The notes beneath the pieces are model-generated. The model made no database searches, had not been told where the DNA came from, and worked only from the letters and a program-made list of their open reading frames with translations. Positions 35,290 to 59,259 of a stretch of 64,000 nt of DNA are shown here, one piece after another. Source of the stretch: Symbiodinium natans. Lineage: Eukaryota; Sar; Dinophyceae; Suessiales; Symbiodiniaceae. A program made the translations under genes and the position numbers. The DNA is taken from assembly GCA_905221605.1 (NCBI GenBank), contig CAJNDS010000136.1, positions 1 to 64,000 of the forward strand, in the 5' to 3' direction. The number at the start of each line of letters is the position of its first letter. Within the stretch, counting starts at the first letter, position 1.

Positions 35290-36017
35290 GGCGGATAAGC
35301 AGCGCAGCGGCACGCGAGCACGGAAGCTGACAGAGCTGAAAGCCAAATGCTCGTACATCACCACGACAACATTGGAAACAGGAAATAAACGGGAATGGGG
35401 CCCGCTACTCCAGATACGAGTGGACATGCTCCTGCTCCCCCTCTGGCTGATTGGATACGCTCCTTCCCTTCTCTCGAACATGGAAACGCAAGTTGCTAGT
35501 TGGACACGTTCCTTTCCCCACCCCCCCACCCCCGGAATATGGTCAGACAGGTTGCCTTCCCCGGCAAGTATCAAAAGCAAGCGCTGCGAGTCGATGGATG
35601 AGGAAGGCCAAGGAGAGGAGAGAGGCTGAACGACATGAAGTCCGCAAAAGCCGGATTTTTTCTCGGGCACGCTGCACCGTCTGTCGAGTCGATTTCAAAG
35701 ACTTAAACTTTCAACGCCAAGCTGCTGCCACTTCCTGCACAGCTGGGCAGCTTCCATGGCTACGACGCACGGGGCTCCCAAGCCGGGTGGATTGTCATCA
35801 GCTCCAGCCAAGGAGGGCGTCAGGAATTAAAAGCGTACTTGGGAAGCCAGCTGCCTTGCAGATATCTACTGCAATCGAAACTGACCATCGCAAATCCCAT
35901 GCATTTAGCACCTGTCGGCGCAGTGCATTCAGTGCATTCAAAAGATGCCATATACAATCTTCAAAGGATAAAACGCCATTTTCAGTGGCGTGAAGGTAGA
36001 AGAGGCCTCATCAAAGC
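35290..36017 (-). promoter_or_regulatory. Intergenic spacer upstream of PPDK copy 1
   Basis: 728 nt between the stop of copy 2 and the ATG of copy 1, so it must hold the copy-2 3' end and any copy-1 promoter. Candidate spliced-leader acceptor AGs end 36-46 nt before the ATG (exon starts near 35326 or 35335). A degenerate minisatellite of about 50 bp (ATTGGATACGCTCCTTCCC ... TTGCTAG) lies at 35448-35570. No TATA-like box stands out, as is usual in dinoflagellates. Confidence 0.5.
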
Positions 36018-46315
<10,298 letters not shown>

Positions 46316-47031
46316 GGCGGATAAGCAGCGCAGCGGCACGCGAGCACGGAAGCTGACAGAGCTGAAAGCCAAATGCTCGTACATCACCACGACAACATTG
46401 GAAACAGGAATGGGCCCGCTACTCCAGATACGAGTGGACATGCTCCTGCTCCCCCTCTGGCTGATTGGATACGCTCCTTCCCTTCTCTCGAACATGGAAA
46501 CGCAAGTTGCTAGTTGGACACGTTCCTTTCCCCACCCCCCCACCCCCGGAATATGGTCAGACAGGTTGCCTTCCCCGGCAAGTATCAAAAGCAAGCGCTG
46601 CGAGTCGATGGATGAGGAAGGCCAAGGAGAGGAGAGAGGCTGAACGACATGAAGTCCGCAAAAGCCGGATTTTTTCTCGGGCACGCTGCACCGTCTGTCG
46701 AGTCGATTTCAAAGACTTAAACTTTCAACGCCAAGCTGCTGCCACTTCCTGCACAGCTGGGCAGCTTCCATGGCTACGACGCACGGGGCTCCCAAGCCGG
46801 GTGGATTGTCATCAGCTCCAGCCAAGGAGGGCGTCAGGAATTAAAAGCGTACTTGGGAAGCCAGCTGCCTTGCAGATATCTACTGCAATCGAAACTGACC
46901 ATCGCAAATCCCATGCATTTAGCACCTGTCGGCGCAGTGCATTCAGTGCATTCAAAAGATGCCATATACAATCTTCAAAGGATAAAACGCCATTTTAAGC
47001 GGCGTGAAGGTAAGAGAGGCCTCATCAAAGC
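46316..47031 (-). promoter_or_regulatory. Intergenic spacer upstream of PPDK copy 2
   Basis: 716 nt, same organisation as 35290-36017, including the candidate leader acceptors and the 50-bp minisatellite at about 46455-46580. Confidence 0.5.
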
Positions 47032-50000
47032 TCACCAGGGGCCAAACTGTTGCTGCCTGGGCTTGGCAGCCTTCGTGGAAGCTTGGAGAGCCTTCTCGCC
47101 CTGCGATTTCAAGGCAGCCTGCGCGGCAGCGAGGCGGGCAATGGGCACACGGAAGGGCGAGCAAGAGACGTAGTCCAAGCCCGTCTTCTCGCAGAACTCA
47201 ATGGAAGCTGGATCACCGCCGTGCTCGCCGCAGATGCCCATCTTCATGCCAGCGCGCTTTCCGCGGCCCCGCTCCACCGCAATCTTGATCAGCTCGCCAA
47301 CGCCCTCCTGGTCCAGGCTCACGAATGGGTCCGTTTCCACGATGCCTGCGAAAGCGTTGAAAATGTTTAAATATGACGTTTCCAACAACCGTATCGCTAA
47401 TGTCTCTTCCTTCTCGTAGGCCACTGCCCGGTGCTACTCTTAAAGCATAGGGCCCTCTGCCACACTGAAAGAAACTGTTTGTTTATCATGTCCCACCTTT
47501 CGCTTTGTACTCAGGCAAGAAGGACCCGGCATCATCACGACTCAAGCCATACGTGGTCTGGGTCAGATCATTGGTGCCAAAACTGAAGAACTCCGCCTGC
47601 TCTGCCAATTTGCCAGCCTGCAGTGCTGCGCGTGGCAGCTCCACCATGGTTCCGACGTGATACCTGAAGTTCACGCCCTGCTCCTTCTGCACCTGCTTGG
47701 CAGTGTCTTCGATGACCTTCTTCAGCTGCACCAGCTCCTCCAGAGTGGAGACCAGGGGCACCATGACCTCGGCCACCGGGGTCTTCTTCGCGCTGCGCCC
47801 GACCTCCGCGGCCGCCTCGAAGATGGCCCGAGCTTGCATTTCGCAGATCTCCGGATACGTGATGGCCAAGCGGCAACCTCTGTGCCCGAGCATGGGGTTG
47901 GCCTCTTGCAGCTCGCTCGCGCGCCGGCGCACGCGATCCAAAGGCACCCCGGCTGCTTTTGCCACAAGGCCCATCTCGGCTTCGGTGTGCGGGATGAACC
48001 TTAGCTCAACGACGTCACTTCAGTGCACACACAGGGTGGCGCCGCTCCGTCGTGTATGGAAACCTTATGCAAGCTGCAAGACTTATGAAGCTTTCAAAGG
48101 CGGGCTTGCGCTTACACAGTGCCAGTGCCCAGGGATGATGTGTGAAGACTGAGGAGCTCATGCAAGGGAGGGTCCAGCAAACGGACCGTCACCGGAAGGC
48201 CGTCCATAATCTTGAAGAGCTCGGTGATGTCTTCGCGCTGCATCGCCAGGAGCTTGTTCAAAGCCGACTGGCGCTCCGCCTTGTCCGCGGCCAAGATCAT
48301 CTGCCGCATGGCCTTAGCCACTGCGACTTCTACAAGCAGCAACAAAAGCAGCGAAAGAATCAGCAGCGCAAGTCAGAGCAGCACGACGGAACTGGCAGCC
48401 CAGGTGCCACGATCCGCCCCCCCTCGAAGAACATGTGCTCCGTGCGCACCAGGCCAATCCCTTCGCACCCGAACTCCTTGGCCTCGCGTTTGATTCGCGT
48501 TGCAGGGAACACCAGGGCACTGGAGCCGAGGTGCCTAGAATCTAGAGGCCTATAGATTCTCGAGACCAAAAACAAGGATGAGGGGTAAACTCCGAAAGAA
48601 GGGTGAGGAATGGTATGGGACGGCGGAAGCTTATCGCCCTCGGATCCCCCTTCGGCCTGCCGCGCGTCTGTGGGCGTTTCGGCATTGGCCCTGACCTGCA
48701 TGGTGCGGAACTCGTCTGCCCAAGCCATGATGGTGCCGAAGGAGCCGGAAAGCTGCGGCGGCACCGTGGGGACTTCTCCAAGCATCACCTCTCCCGTGAC
48801 GCCGTCAATGGTGACCAGCTGGCCCTCCTTGACGACCACGTCGCCCACCTCGAAGGAGGCCGAGGCGTAGTTGACCTTCACCTCCCCGGCGCCTGCCACG
48901 CAAGGTCTGCCCATGCCGCGCGCCACCACGGCTGCGTGGCTGGTCATGCCGCCGCGAGTTGTCCTCGAGCTGTTGGCACATCATTGTGCAATCACGTTTG
49001 GTGGTGCAAGATCCTTAAACCGCTTCCTCTGCTGACTCCACCTTTATCTAGCTCTCAAAACATTTGTCAGCCATCAAGAGAGCAGGTCATGTCTGAGGCC
49101 AGGAGTCAAAACGCCCTCTGCCGCATGCAGTCCATGGATGTCGTCTGGGCTCGTTTCGACCCGCACCAAGATCACCTTCTCTCCGTTCTCCGAGCGAGTC
49201 ACCGCCTCGTCGGCCGTGAAAACCACCTTGCCGGCAGCCGCCCCTGGCGAGGCTGGCAGGCCCTTGGCAATGACGGTCTTCTTGGCCTTGCGGTCCAGCT
49301 CTTCTTTCTGTTTGCTTGGTTGAAGTGCCACGATGCCCATGGTTCTGGTTTTTGGGTGGCTAGGGGTTTAGTCTAGGCGGTTGAGGGGTTTCGCGGTCTG
49401 AGTCCTACGATTGTGTCAGGTCTGCTCCTAAAGGTTCCGGCCCTTCGGGATGCTTTGGGGATGCTTTGGGGCATCCGTCAGTGCATTGCATCAGTGCCTT
49501 GGGGTCCAGCGTGGGGTGAAGGAGCTGGTCGATGAGATCCGGCTTCAGGCGCATGAGAGCCTGCGACTTGCTGATCAGCCCTTCGGCGGCCATGTCCACC
49601 GCAATCTGCAAGGCTGCGTGGGCCGTCCGCTTCCCCGTGCGGGTCTGGAGCATGTACAGCTTGCCTCGCGAAAGATGTCAGGAATCAACCCTGTGGGAAA
49701 CCGGAAACAGCTCGGGATCCTGCCTTGCTGGATGGTGAACCTCAGCTGCAACAACGTGCGTCCACCTTCTGCAGAACAGGGGCCCCATCTGCGCACAGCA
49801 GACCCTCTCCGCCTTCGCTCAACTTGACAAAAAATATGCTAAAAAGCCGAGGAGCTCGATGTCCTGCATGTCCGTGTAGTGGTTCTCCAGCTGGTGGCGC
49901 ACCTTCTCCAACTCTTGGAATATGCTCGGCATCACCTCCTCCAGCGATGGCAAGTCGCTGCCGTGCGACTTGCGAGCTTTGATCGTCAGCTCCTGGGGCG

Positions 50001-52490
50001 TCCGGATGCCCGCCACGACATCCTCTCACGGGAAGGCCCCGGTCTCACGGGGGCAAGCACGGGCAAGCACGGGGAAGGCATGCGCATGCGCGGAGGGCCC
50101 GGGCCTCGCCCTGAGCATTCACCAGGAACTCTCCATAGAAATCCTCCAAGGCGATGCTTGTAACAAGCTTTAAAGGACACACCGCTTCACATGCTTCACA
50201 TGCTTCTGACAACTACACCAAGCCCCCGAAAGGCCTTGGCGCCGTTGGAGGGGTTGCGCGTGAAGGCGACTCCCGTGGCGCAGTCGTTGCCCATGTTGCC
50301 AAAGACCATCGCCTGAACGGTCCCAGGATGACGCGAAGCCGCTCGCTCGCCCTTTCAAGTGAGAAGGACGGGCCTGAACGTTCACAGCCGTGCCCCACTC
50401 CTGACAGCAATCGGGCTGGGGTTCGGGAGGGGCTGCGAAAGTAGCGCAAACCTCTCAAGGGGTCCTCGGGGATGTCGTGCAGCTTCCGGTACGTCTTGGC
50501 CCTCTGGTTCATCCAGGAACCAAAGACGGCGCCCACGGCACCCCAGAGTTGCTGATGCGGCTCCTAGCCGGTCAAGCTCTCGCAAGCATTCCGCGACATT
50601 CCGTGTGTTGCAAGCGAACCTAAGGGACGTCTGCTTCATCGGACTTGGCACGTCAACTTGCTGCAGTCGTCGTGTTGATTGCCCGCTATCCGCTCTCTCC
50701 TCGGGGAACTCCTCCCCAAGCTCCAAGTAGACACAGGCCTTACATGATCACTGCTTGATCCAGAGGCTTCGAGTCACACAGCACAGCCTGCGCACAAGGC
50801 CTTGTAGTCTTTCACCAACTGCTCCAGGTCTTCTGGCAGGAGCTCGTGATCTTGCTTCACCTCAGTTCTGTCCAAGCTCACCTCCGAAATCCAAAGTGTG
50901 CGCGCGTTTGCATGCCTGTTACTGTTCGCGAGAGTTCTTCATAGTTCTTCCGAGCGACGCCTCGCTTGGCCTTGGCCCTCTCCAGAAGCTTCTCGAAGTT
51001 GCCAAGCTCGATACCCAGCACCACATCTCAGGGGACCCATGCTCAGAAAAAAAACAGAACGCTCACTTCATTCAACATGCAGCACTGATCAGCGCTGATA
51101 TGAACACCGGCAGTGGCACTGCCCTCCTGAGTACATCTGGACGAAGCGCCGGTAGCTGTCGAATGCAAAGCGCCGGTCTCCCGACTGCTTGGCCAGCGCC
51201 TGCATCGCTCTTCCGGGAATGAGCCGAGCCCCGTTTCCGAAAGTTCCGAAGAAGGCGGAGGCAGAGGTGACCCCACAAAAAAAGCTTGGGCAATGAGATG
51301 CGCTCTGTTTTTCTGGGCACTCTCATTCCAGGCATTTCCAGGCACTTAATACCCCAAAAGCTTCATGTTCTGCCTTTATCGCTAGCTACGTTTGCTAGCT
51401 ACGTTTCCCCGCCTCTGCAGTCGTGTTGTTCAGGCCGAGGTTAAGCACCTGGAGAAGTGCTGCTGGACATGGCTCACATGGCTCCCCTGCTGGTCCACAA
51501 CCCTAAGCCGCCAAGGCACGGTGTCCATCATGCCAGGCATGGAGGCCCGAGCACCCGAGCGGACCGAAACCAGCAGGGGATTCGTGGCGTCCCCGAATTT
51601 CCGCCCGGTCCTGCAGTAGCACGCGTGCACACGCGTGCACTTTTGTAGGGCCATGCTCAAACCTTCTCCGGCCTTGTCTCAACCAGGGCCAATGCCTTCG
51701 ACACCTGCTCCTTGAGGTCTGCAGGATACTGACCTCGATCGCTGCTCAGCGTCTCTCGTCTTCTCTATGCTAACCCGATGTGCACGCTGCCCTTCCCCGC
51801 CGCTTCTCTGGTTAAACGCCGTCGCTTCTGCCTTTCTCGATGAGTTTACAGTCAAGGCACAGCCATTCTGGTAGTAGTGCGTGCAGACCTTCGACAACGA
51901 TCGAGCACTCCCACTTCAGATGCAGGCTGAAACCAACCTCCCTTGCCGGCCTCCGTGGTCAGGGTGAAGCCAGGCGGAACAGGAAGCCCAATGGAGGCCA
52001 TCTAGCGCAGCAGGGGCTGGCTGCGACAGTTTTGGGACGCGTGGTTTCCGTAAGGCGGTCACTGTTCTCACTGGGCTTGCTTTTGGCGAGAAGCTTGGCA
52101 GACACTGCCCTCTGACGTCTGGTTTAGCGAGCTCGGGTTCATCACAAGGGCTATGGGATATCCGTGCAAGCTCACGCTGTAGATACAATGATATACACTG
52201 ATTCCTTGCTCGTAGCGCCACCGACACAGATTGCACAGATGTATGCACGGCCTCAGCGAGATTGGCACCCTTGCCGCCCAGGAGGTTCCTCAGAAAGGTC
52301 AGGGGAAGCGATGGACAAGGGCGATCTGGGGCCGACGGGAAGGAAGCAGCTAGACGGCTAGACGAAGATGCGAATGTCATCATGTCGGCATGTGTGTGCT
52401 GTTTCTGCTGCTTAGGTCTTGCAGACCAAGTTTCTTCATCTCGGCCCTGCCATCCGCGTTGCCAGCACCGAAGTTGTAGACCCAGGTCAT
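47032..52490 (-). CDS. PPDK: Pyruvate phosphate dikinase, copy 3 (complete)
   Basis: All 24 exons recognisable with the splice-site classes of copy 1, including the microexon at 49724-49740 and the [13 protein letters not shown] exon ending near 48950. Sequence differences in exons are synonymous where checked (e.g. Thr codon change in [10 protein letters not shown]). Introns are a mixture: intron 19 matches copy 1, introns 5 and 12 match copy 4. The acceptor before [11 protein letters not shown] is TAG rather than CAG. Intron 6 carries an extra segment at about 51240-51380, shared only with copy 4. No disruption seen. Confidence 0.96.
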
Positions 52491-53204
52491 GGCGGATAAG
52501 CAGCGCAGCGGCACGCGAGCACGGAAGCTGACAGAGCTGAAAGCCAAATGCTCGTACATCACCACGACAAGATTGGAAACAGGAAATAAACGGGAATGGG
52601 CCCGCTACTCCAGAAACGAAGCTCATGCTCCCCCTCTGGCTGATTGGATACGCTCCTTCCCTTCTCTCGAACATGGAAACGCAAGTTGCTAGTTGGACAC
52701 GTCCTTTCCCCGCCCCCCCCGGAATATGGTCAGACAGGTTGCTAGTTGGATACGCTCCTTCCCCGGCAAGTATCAAAAGCAAGCGCTGCGAGTCGATGGA
52801 TGAGGAAGGCCAAGGAGAGGAGAGACCCTGAACGACATGAAGTCCGCAAAAGCCGGATTTTCTTGTGCACGCTGCACCGTCTGTCGATTTCAAAGACTTA
52901 AACGCCAAGCTGCTGCCACTTCCTGCACAGCTGGGCAGCTTCCATGGCTACGACGCACGGGGCTCCCAAGCCGGATGGATTGTCATCAGCTCCAGCCAAG
53001 GAGGGCGTCAGGAATTAAAAGCGTACTTGGGAAGCCAGCTGCCTTGCAGATATCTACTGCAATCGAAACTGACCATCGCAAATCCCATGCATTTAGCACC
53101 TGTCGGCGCAGTGCATTCAGTGCATTCAAAAGATGCCATATACAATCTTCAAAGGATAAACGCCATTTTAAGTGGCGTGAAGGTAGAAGAGGCCTCATCA
53201 AAGC
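52491..53204 (-). promoter_or_regulatory. Intergenic spacer upstream of PPDK copy 3
   Basis: 714 nt. The minisatellite has an additional TTGGATACGCTCCTTCCCC unit near 52740-52770 that is truncated in the spacers of copies 1 and 2. Confidence 0.5.
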
Positions 53205-56200
53205 TCACCAGGGGCCAAACTGTTGCTGCCTGGGCTTGGCAGCCTTCGTGGAAGCTTGGAGAGCCTTCTCGCCCTGCGATTTCAAGGCAGCCTGCGCGGC
53301 AGCGAGGCGGGCAATGGGCACACGGAAGGGCGAGCACGAGACGTAGTCCAAGCCCGTCTTCTCGCAGAACTCAATGGAAGCTGGATCACCGCCGTGCTCG
53401 CCGCAGATGCCCATCTTCATGCCAGCGCGCTTTCCGCGGCCCCGCTCCACCGCAATCTTGATCAGCTCGCCAACGCCCTCCTGGTCCAGGCTCACGAATG
53501 GGTCCGTTTCCACGATGCCTGCGAAAGCGTTTACATATGACGTTTGCAACAACCGTATCGCTAATGTCTCTTCCTTCTCGTAGGCCACTGCCCGGTGCTA
53601 CTCTTAAAGTATAAGGCTATAAGGCCCTCTGCCACTCTGAAAGAAACTGTTTGTTCATCATGTCCCACCTTTCGCTTTGTACTCAGGCAAGAAGGACCCG
53701 GCATCATCACGACTCAAGCCATACGTGGTCTGGGTCAGATCATTGGTGCCAAAACTGAAGAACTCCGCTTGCTCTGCCAATTTGCCAGCCTGCAGTGCTG
53801 CGCGGGGCAGCTCCACCATGGTTCCGACGTGATACCTGAAGTTCACGCCCTGCTCCTTCTGCACCTGCTTGGCAGTGTCTTCGATGACCTTCTTCAGCTG
53901 CACCAGCTCCTCCAGAGTGGAGACCAGGGGCACCATGACCTCGGCCACCGGGGTCTTCTTGGCGCTGCGCCCGACCTCCGCGGCCGCCTCGAAGATGGCC
54001 CGAGCTTGCATTTCGCAGATCTCCGGATACGTGATGGCCAGGCGGCAGCCTCTGTGCCCGAGCATGGGGTTGGCCTCTTGCAGCTCGCTCGCGCGCCGGC
54101 GCACGCGATCCAAAGGCACCCCGGCTGCTTTTGCCACAAGGCCCATCTCGGCTTCGGTGTGCGGGATGAACCTTAGCTCAACGACATCACTTCAGTGCAC
54201 ACACAGGGTGGCTTATGAAGCTTTCAAAGGCGGGCTTGCGCTTACACAGTGCCAGTGCCCAGGGATGATGTGTGAAGACTGAGGAGCTCATGCAAGGGAG
54301 GGTCCAGCAAACGGACCGTCACCGGAAGGCCGTCCATAATCTTGAAGAGCTCGGTGATGTCTTCGCGCTGCATCGCCAGGAGCTTGTTCAAAGCCGACTG
54401 TCGCTCCGCCTTGTCCGCGGCCAAGATCATCTGCCGCATGGCCTCAGACAGCATTCTGCGAGTCTACACAGGAGCGACAAAAGCAGCGAAAGAATCAGCA
54501 GCGCAAGCCAGCGCAGCACGACGGAACTGGCAGCCCAGGTGCCACGATCCGGCCCCCCTCGAAGAACATGTGCTCCGTGCGCACGAGCCCAATCCCTTCG
54601 CACCCGAACTCCTTGGCCTCGCGTTTGATTCAGGTTGCAGGGAAACACCGGGGCAGTGGCGCCGAGGTGCCTAGAGGCCTGTAAATTCCGAAAAAGGGGT
54701 GAGAGATGGTATGGGATGACGGAAGCTTTTCCACCTCAGATCCCCTTCGGCCTGCCGCGCGTCTGTCGGCGTTTCGGCATTGGCCCTGACCTGCATGGTG
54801 CGGAACTCGTCTGCCCAGGCCATGATGGTGCCGAAGGAGCCGGAAAGCTGCGGCGGCACCGTGGGGACTTCTCCAAGCATCACCTCTCCCGTGACGCCGT
54901 CAATGGTGACCAGCTGGCCCTCCTTGACGACCACGTCGCCCACCTCGAAGGAGGCCGAGGCGTAGTTGACCTTCACCTCCCCGGCGCCTGCCACGCAAGG
55001 TCTGCCCATGCCGCGCGCCACCACGGCTGCGTGGCTGGTCATGCCGCCGCGAGTTGTCCTCGAGCTGTTGGCACAATGACTTTCCCTGCTGATTCCGCTT
55101 TATCTAGAGCAAATCGTGTCCATCAAGAGAGAAGGTCATGTCTGATGCAGGCCAGGAGTCAAAACGCCCTCTGCCGCATGCAGTCCATGGATGTCGTCTG
55201 GGCTCGTTTCGACCCGCACCAAGATCACCTTCTCTCCGTTCTCCGAGCGAGTCACCGCCTCGTCGGCCGTGAAAACCACCTTGCCGGCAGCCGCCCCTGG
55301 CGAAGCTGGCAGGCCCTTGGCAATGACGGTCTTCTTGGCCTTGCGGTCCAGCTCTTCTTTCTGTTTGCTTGGGTGAAGTGCCACGATGCCCATGGTTCTG
55401 GTTTTTGGGTGGCTAGGGGTTTAGTCTAGGCGGTTGAGGGGTTTCGCGGTCTGAGTCCCACGATTGTGTCAGGTCTTCGCCTGCAGGTTCCGGCCCTTCG
55501 GGATGCTTTGGGGATGCTTTGGGGCATCCATCAGTGGATCGCATCAGTGCCTTGGGGTCCAGCGTGGGGTGAAGGAGCTGGTCGATGAGATCCGGCTTCA
55601 GGCGCATGAGAGCCTGCGACTTGCTGATCAGCCCTTCGGCGGCCATGTCCACCGCAATCTGCAAGGCTGCGTGGGCCGTCCGCTTCCCCGTGCGGGTCTG
55701 GAGCATGTACAGCTTGCCTCGCGAACTTCAGGAACCAACTTCTACAGGAAACCGGAAACAGCTCGGGATCCTGCCTTGCTGGATGGTGAACCTCAGCTGC
55801 AGCAAGGTGCGTCCACCTTACCACTACGCAAGCAGATGCTCCACCTTCGCTCAACTTGACAAAAAATATGCTAAAAAGCACTTGCTCAGAGCCGAGGAGC
55901 TCGATGTCCTGCATGTCCGTGTAATGGTTCTCCAGCTGGTGGCGCACCTTCTCCAACTCTTGGAATATGCTCGGCATCACCTCCTCCAGCGATGGCAAGT
56001 CGCTGCCGTGCGACTTGCGAGCTTTGATCGTCAGCTCCTGGGGCGTCCGGATGCCCGCCACGACATCCTCTCACGGGAAGGCCCCGGTCTCACGGGGGCA
56101 AGCACGGGCAAGCACGGGGAAGGCATGCGCGGAGGGCCCGGGCCTCGCCCTGAGCATTCACCAGGAACTCTCCATAGAAATCCTCCAAGGCGATGCTATA

Positions 56201-58539
56201 ACAAGCTTTCAGAGACACAGCGCTTCACGTGCTTCACTCGCTCAATCTCGCTTGACAACTAACTACACCAACCCCCGAAAGGCCTTGGCACCGTTGGAGG
56301 GGTTGCGCGTGAAGGCGACTCCCGTGGCGCAGTCGTTGCCCATGTTGCCAAAGACCATCGCCTGAACGGTCCCAGGATGACGCGAAGCCGCTCGCTCGCC
56401 CTTTCAAGTGAGAAGGACGGGCCTGAACGTTCACAGCCGTGCCCCACTCCTGACAGCAATCGGGCTGGGGTTCGGGAGGGGCTGCGAAAGTAGCGCAAAC
56501 CTCTCAAGGGGTCCTCGGGGATGTCGTGCAGCTTCCGGTACGTCTTGGCCCTCTGGTTCATCCAGGAACCAAAGACGGCGCCCACGGCACCCCAGAGTTG
56601 CTGATGCGGCTCCTAGCCGGTCAAGCTCTCGCAAGCATTCCGCGACATTCCGTGTGTTGCAAGCGAACCTAAGGGACGTCTGCTTCATCGGACTTGGCAC
56701 GTCAACTTGCTGCAGTCGTCGTGTTGATTGCCCGCTATCCGCTCTCTCCTCGGGGAACTCCTCCCCAAGCTCCAAGTAGACACAGGCCTTACATGATCAC
56801 TGCTTGATCCAGAGGCTTCGAGTCACACAGCACAGCCTGCGCACAAGGCCTTGTAGTCTTTCACCAACTGCTCCAGGTCTTCTGGCAGGAGCTCGTGATC
56901 TTGCTTCACCTCAGTTCTGTCCAAGCTCACCTCCGAATATCCAAAGTGTGCGCGCGTATGCATGCGTGTTCGCGAGAGTTCTTCCGAGCGACGCCTCGCT
57001 TGGCCTTGGCCCTCTCCAGAAGCTTCTCGAAGTTGCCAAGCTCGATACCCAGCACCACATCTCAGGGACCCATGCTCAGAAAAAAAACAGAACGCTCACT
57101 TCATTCAACATGCAGCACTGATCAGCGCTGATATGAACACCGGCAGTGGCACTGCCCTCCTGAGTACATCTGGACGAAGCGCCGGTAGCTGTCGAATGCA
57201 AAGCGCCGGTCTCCCGACTGCTTGGCCAGCGCCTGCATCGCTCTTCCGGGAATGAGCCGAGCCCCGTTTCCGAAAGTTCCGAAGAAGGCGGAGGCAGAGG
57301 TGACCCCACAAAAAAAGCTTGGGAAATGAGATGCGCTCTGTTTTTCTGGGCACTCTCATTCCAGGCATTTCCAGGCACTTAATACCCCAAAAGCTTCATG
57401 TTCTGCCTTTATCGCTAGCTACGTTTGCTAGCTACGTTTCCCCGCCTCTGCAGTCGTGTTGTTCAGGCCGAGGTTAAGCACCTGGAGAAGTGCTGCTGGA
57501 CATGGCTCACATGGCTCCCCTGCTGGTCCACAACCCTAAGCCGCCAAGGCACGGTGTCCATCATGCCAGGCATGGAGGCCCGAGCACCCGAGCGGACCGA
57601 AACCAGCAGGGGATTCGTGGCGTCCCCGAATTTCCGCCCGGTCCTGCAGTAGCACGCGTGCACACGCGTGCACTTTTGTAGGGCCATGCTCAAACCTTCT
57701 CCGGCCTTGTCTCAACCAGGGCCAATGCCTTCGACACCTGCTCCTTGAGGTCTGCAGGATACTGACCTCGATCGCTGCTCAGCATCTCTCGTCTTCTCTA
57801 TGCTAACCCGATGTGCACGCTGCCCTTCCCCGCCGCTTCTCTGGTTGAACGCCGTCGCTTCTGCCTTTCTCGATGAGTTTACAGTCAAGGCACAGCCATT
57901 CTGGTAGTAGTGCGTGCAGACCTTCGACAACGATAGAGCACTCCCACTTCAGATGCAGGCTGAAACCAACCTCCCTTGCCGGCCTCCGTGGTCAGGGTGA
58001 AGCCAGGCGGAACAGGAAGCCCAATGGAGGCCATCTGGCGCAGCAGGGGCTAGCTCTGCGGCAGGTTTTGGGATGCGTGGTCACCGTAAGGCGGTCACTG
58101 TTCTCACTGGGCTTGCTTTTGGCGAGACGCTTGGCAATCACTACTCTCTGACGTCTGGTTTAGCGAGCTCGGGTTCATCACAAGGGCTATGGGATATCCG
58201 TGCAAGCTCACGCTGTAGATACAATGATATACACTGATTCCTTGCTCGTGGCGCCACCGACACTGATTGCAACACAGCCATGCACAGATATATGCACGGC
58301 CTCAGCGAGATTGGCACCCTTGCCGCCCAGGAGGTTCCTCAGAAAGGTCAGGGGAAGCGATGGACAAGGGCGATCTGGGGCCGACGGGAAAGAAGCGGCT
58401 AGACGGCTAGACGAAGATGCGCATGTCATCATGTCGGCATGTGTGTGCTGTTTCTGCTGCTTAGGTCTTGCAGACCAAGTTTCTTCATCTCGGCCCTGCC
58501 ATCCGCGTTGCCAGCACCGAAGTTGTAGACCCAGGTCAT
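53205..58539 (-). CDS. PPDK: Pyruvate phosphate dikinase, copy 4 (complete)
   Basis: Same 24-exon model and protein. Introns 19 and 20 are near-identical to copy 5 (e.g. AGGCCTGTAAATTCCGAAAA in place of the longer version in copies 1-3), while introns 5, 6 and 12 match copy 3. Intron 2 differs locally near 58055-58290. The sequence upstream of the ATG lacks the GTCGTGGTGATG stretch of other copies. No disruption seen. Confidence 0.96.
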
Positions 58540-59259
58540 GGCGGATAAGCAGCGCAGCGGCACGCGAGCACGGAAGCGGACAGAGCTGAAAGCCAAATGC
58601 TCGTACATTAACAGGACAGTTGCGGAAACAGGAAACAAACGGGAATGGGCATGCTCCTCCCCCCTCTGGTTGATTGGATACGCTCCTTCCCCATTTCTCG
58701 AATATGGAAAAGCAAGTTGCTAGTTGGACATGTTCCTTTCCCCCTCCGGAATATGGGAAGACAGGTTGCTAGTTGGATACGCTCCTTCCCCGGCAAGAAA
58801 GGGCCAAAGGCTATCAAAAGCAAGCGCTGCGGCGCTGCGAGTCGATGGATGAGGAAGGCCAGGGAGAGGAGAGAGGCTGCACGACATGAAGTCCGCAAAA
58901 GCCGGATTTTCTTGTGCACGCTGCACCGTCTGTCGGATCGATTTCAAAGACTTAAACGCCAAGCTGCTGCCACTTCCTGCACAGCTGGGCAGCTTCCATG
59001 GCTACGACGCACGGGGCTCCCAAGCCGGATGGATTGTCATCAGCTCCAGCCAAGGAGGGCGTCAGGAATTAAAAGCGTGCTTGGGAAGCCAGCTGCCTTG
59101 CAGATATCTACTGCAATCGAAACTGACCATCGCAAATCCCATGCATTTAGCACCTGTCGGCGCAGTGCATGCAGTGCATCCAAAAGATGCCATATACAAT
59201 CTTCAAAGGATAAAACGCCATTGTAAGTGGCGTGAAGGTAGAAGAGGCCTCATCAAAGC
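58540..59259 (-). promoter_or_regulatory. Intergenic spacer upstream of PPDK copy 4
   Basis: 720 nt. Most divergent spacer: two and a half units of the 50-bp minisatellite at about 58665-58795, with the GAATATGGAAA core clearest here. Confidence 0.5.
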
